Assembly: GCA_937902115.1 (NCBI GenBank)
Contig: CALGSR010000081.1
Coordinates: 1 to 13,895, forward strand
Length of the DNA stretch: 13,895 bases
Reading direction: 5' to 3'
DNA from: an uncultured Bacillus sp.
GTDB lineage: Bacteria; Bacillota; Bacilli; Bacillales; Cytobacillaceae
Shown here: in pieces, positions 13,564 through 13,895 of the stretch
Numbering within the stretch: position 1 is the stretch's first letter
Layout of the letters: the number at the start of each line of letters is the position of its first letter
The notes under the pieces: generated by a model
Told to the model about the DNA's origin: nothing
Database searches by the model: none
What the model saw: the letters and a program-made list of their open reading frames with translations, nothing else
Made by a program: the position numbers and the translations under genes

Positions 13564-13895
13564 ACCTATTATCCTCGACATTATCTGTACCAGAATATGC
13601 ACGCATCGCTTTTAGCGCGTCGGAGTAAAGTTCTTCAACTCTCTTTTGTGATTGGAGTGCTTCCGTCTTCGCTGCAATTAATTGTTTTTGTAACTCGAGA
13701 ATTTGTTTTTCTGTTTTAGCAGTTGGCGAACCAGCTTTCATCAAATATACAAGTTCTTGTGCACTTGCCGTTCCGTTCCTGATTCTTTGTTCTGTGGCAT
13801 CCATGGCAAGGGCCACTAATTGTTGTTCTCTTCCTTCTGGAGTTGTAGCGGGTGGAGTTCGTACTAACTTTTCAACAGAAGTTGTATACTTTTTA
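13553..13895 (-). CDS. Small helical phage protein before HNH, start beyond right edge
   Basis: The minus-strand frame is open from the edge to the TAA at 13553, giving at least 113 residues; a GTG at 13816 is not needed because the reading frame and the similarity continue upstream. Visible parts are 'TPEGREQQLVALAMDATEQR', 'NGTASAQELVYLMKAGSP' and a long coiled-coil-like helix 'EKQILELQKQLIAAKTEALQ' ending 'RVEELYSDALKAMRAYSGTD', with an acidic tail. This family recurs next to HNH and terminase genes in Bacillota siphophages. By position it could be a terminase small subunit-like DNA-recognition protein, though I see no clear helix-turn-helix. Only a few N-terminal residues are probably missing. 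Confidence 0.8.
   Translation of the reverse strand, partial: KKYTTSVEKLVRTPPATTPEGREQQLVALAMDATEQRIRNGTASAQELVYLMKAGSPTAKTEKQILELQKQLIAAKTEALQSQKRVEELYSDALKAMRAYSGTDNVEDNRYDD

Noticed and set aside
1..13895. Recoded stop codons or alternative genetic code
   Set aside because: TAA, TAG and TGA all end genes at places fitting family lengths and ribosome-binding site spacing, so the standard bacterial code suffices.
1..13895. CRISPR array, tRNA, insertion sequence or direct-repeat attachment sites
   Set aside because: Looked for by eye; coding sequence fills almost the entire window and no such structure was seen. Short or diverged repeats could be missed without computation.

Overview
The window is one continuous piece of a tailed-phage (siphovirus-type, HK97-fold) structural module, either a free phage genome or a prophage. 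All genes lie on the minus strand, so the biological order runs from high to low coordinates. Nearly every gene begins a few bases after, or overlaps, its predecessor, and most have strong AAGGAGG-like Shine-Dalgarno sites. Together with the AT-rich composition and the protein families, this points to a low-GC Bacillota (Firmicutes) host. TAA, TAG and TGA are all used as ordinary stops, so there is no sign of code reassignment. I see no integrase, repressor, replication, lysis-amidase, tRNA or CRISPR feature.

Packaging block (13895 to 10797): a small protein cut by the right edge (possibly a small terminase-like subunit), an HNH endonuclease, a gp6-like head-tail connector, an 83-residue protein of unknown function, and the large terminase, which starts at TTG. 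Head block (10783 to 6479): two consecutive proteins sharing a 'G-(I/M)-(L/K)-G-x-KWGVRR' motif, the portal, and one long gene in which an S78-type prohead protease, a linker/scaffold region and the HK97-type major capsid protein are fused. A very good internal ribosome-binding site sits exactly at the start of the capsid part.

Connector and tail block (6438 to 1): head-closure protein, tail terminator, a 74-residue unknown, the major tail protein with a C-terminal Ig-like domain, a strong hairpin terminator, two tail assembly chaperone-like genes (separate starts, no evident slippery site), a zinc-ribbon plus SH3-like mini-protein, a one-helix membrane protein, an HK97 gp10-like protein, and the first 798 codons of a tape measure protein that runs off the left edge.

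Together the genes account for DNA cutting and packaging (HNH, terminase), shell building and maturation (portal, protease-capsid), joining (gp6-like, closure, terminator, gp10-like) and tail tube assembly (tube protein, chaperones, tape measure). The parts that remain unexplained, and so deserve attention, are the KWGVRR pair, the zinc/SH3 mini-protein, the membrane protein inserted among tail genes, the two small unknowns, and the apparent double use of the protease-capsid reading frame.
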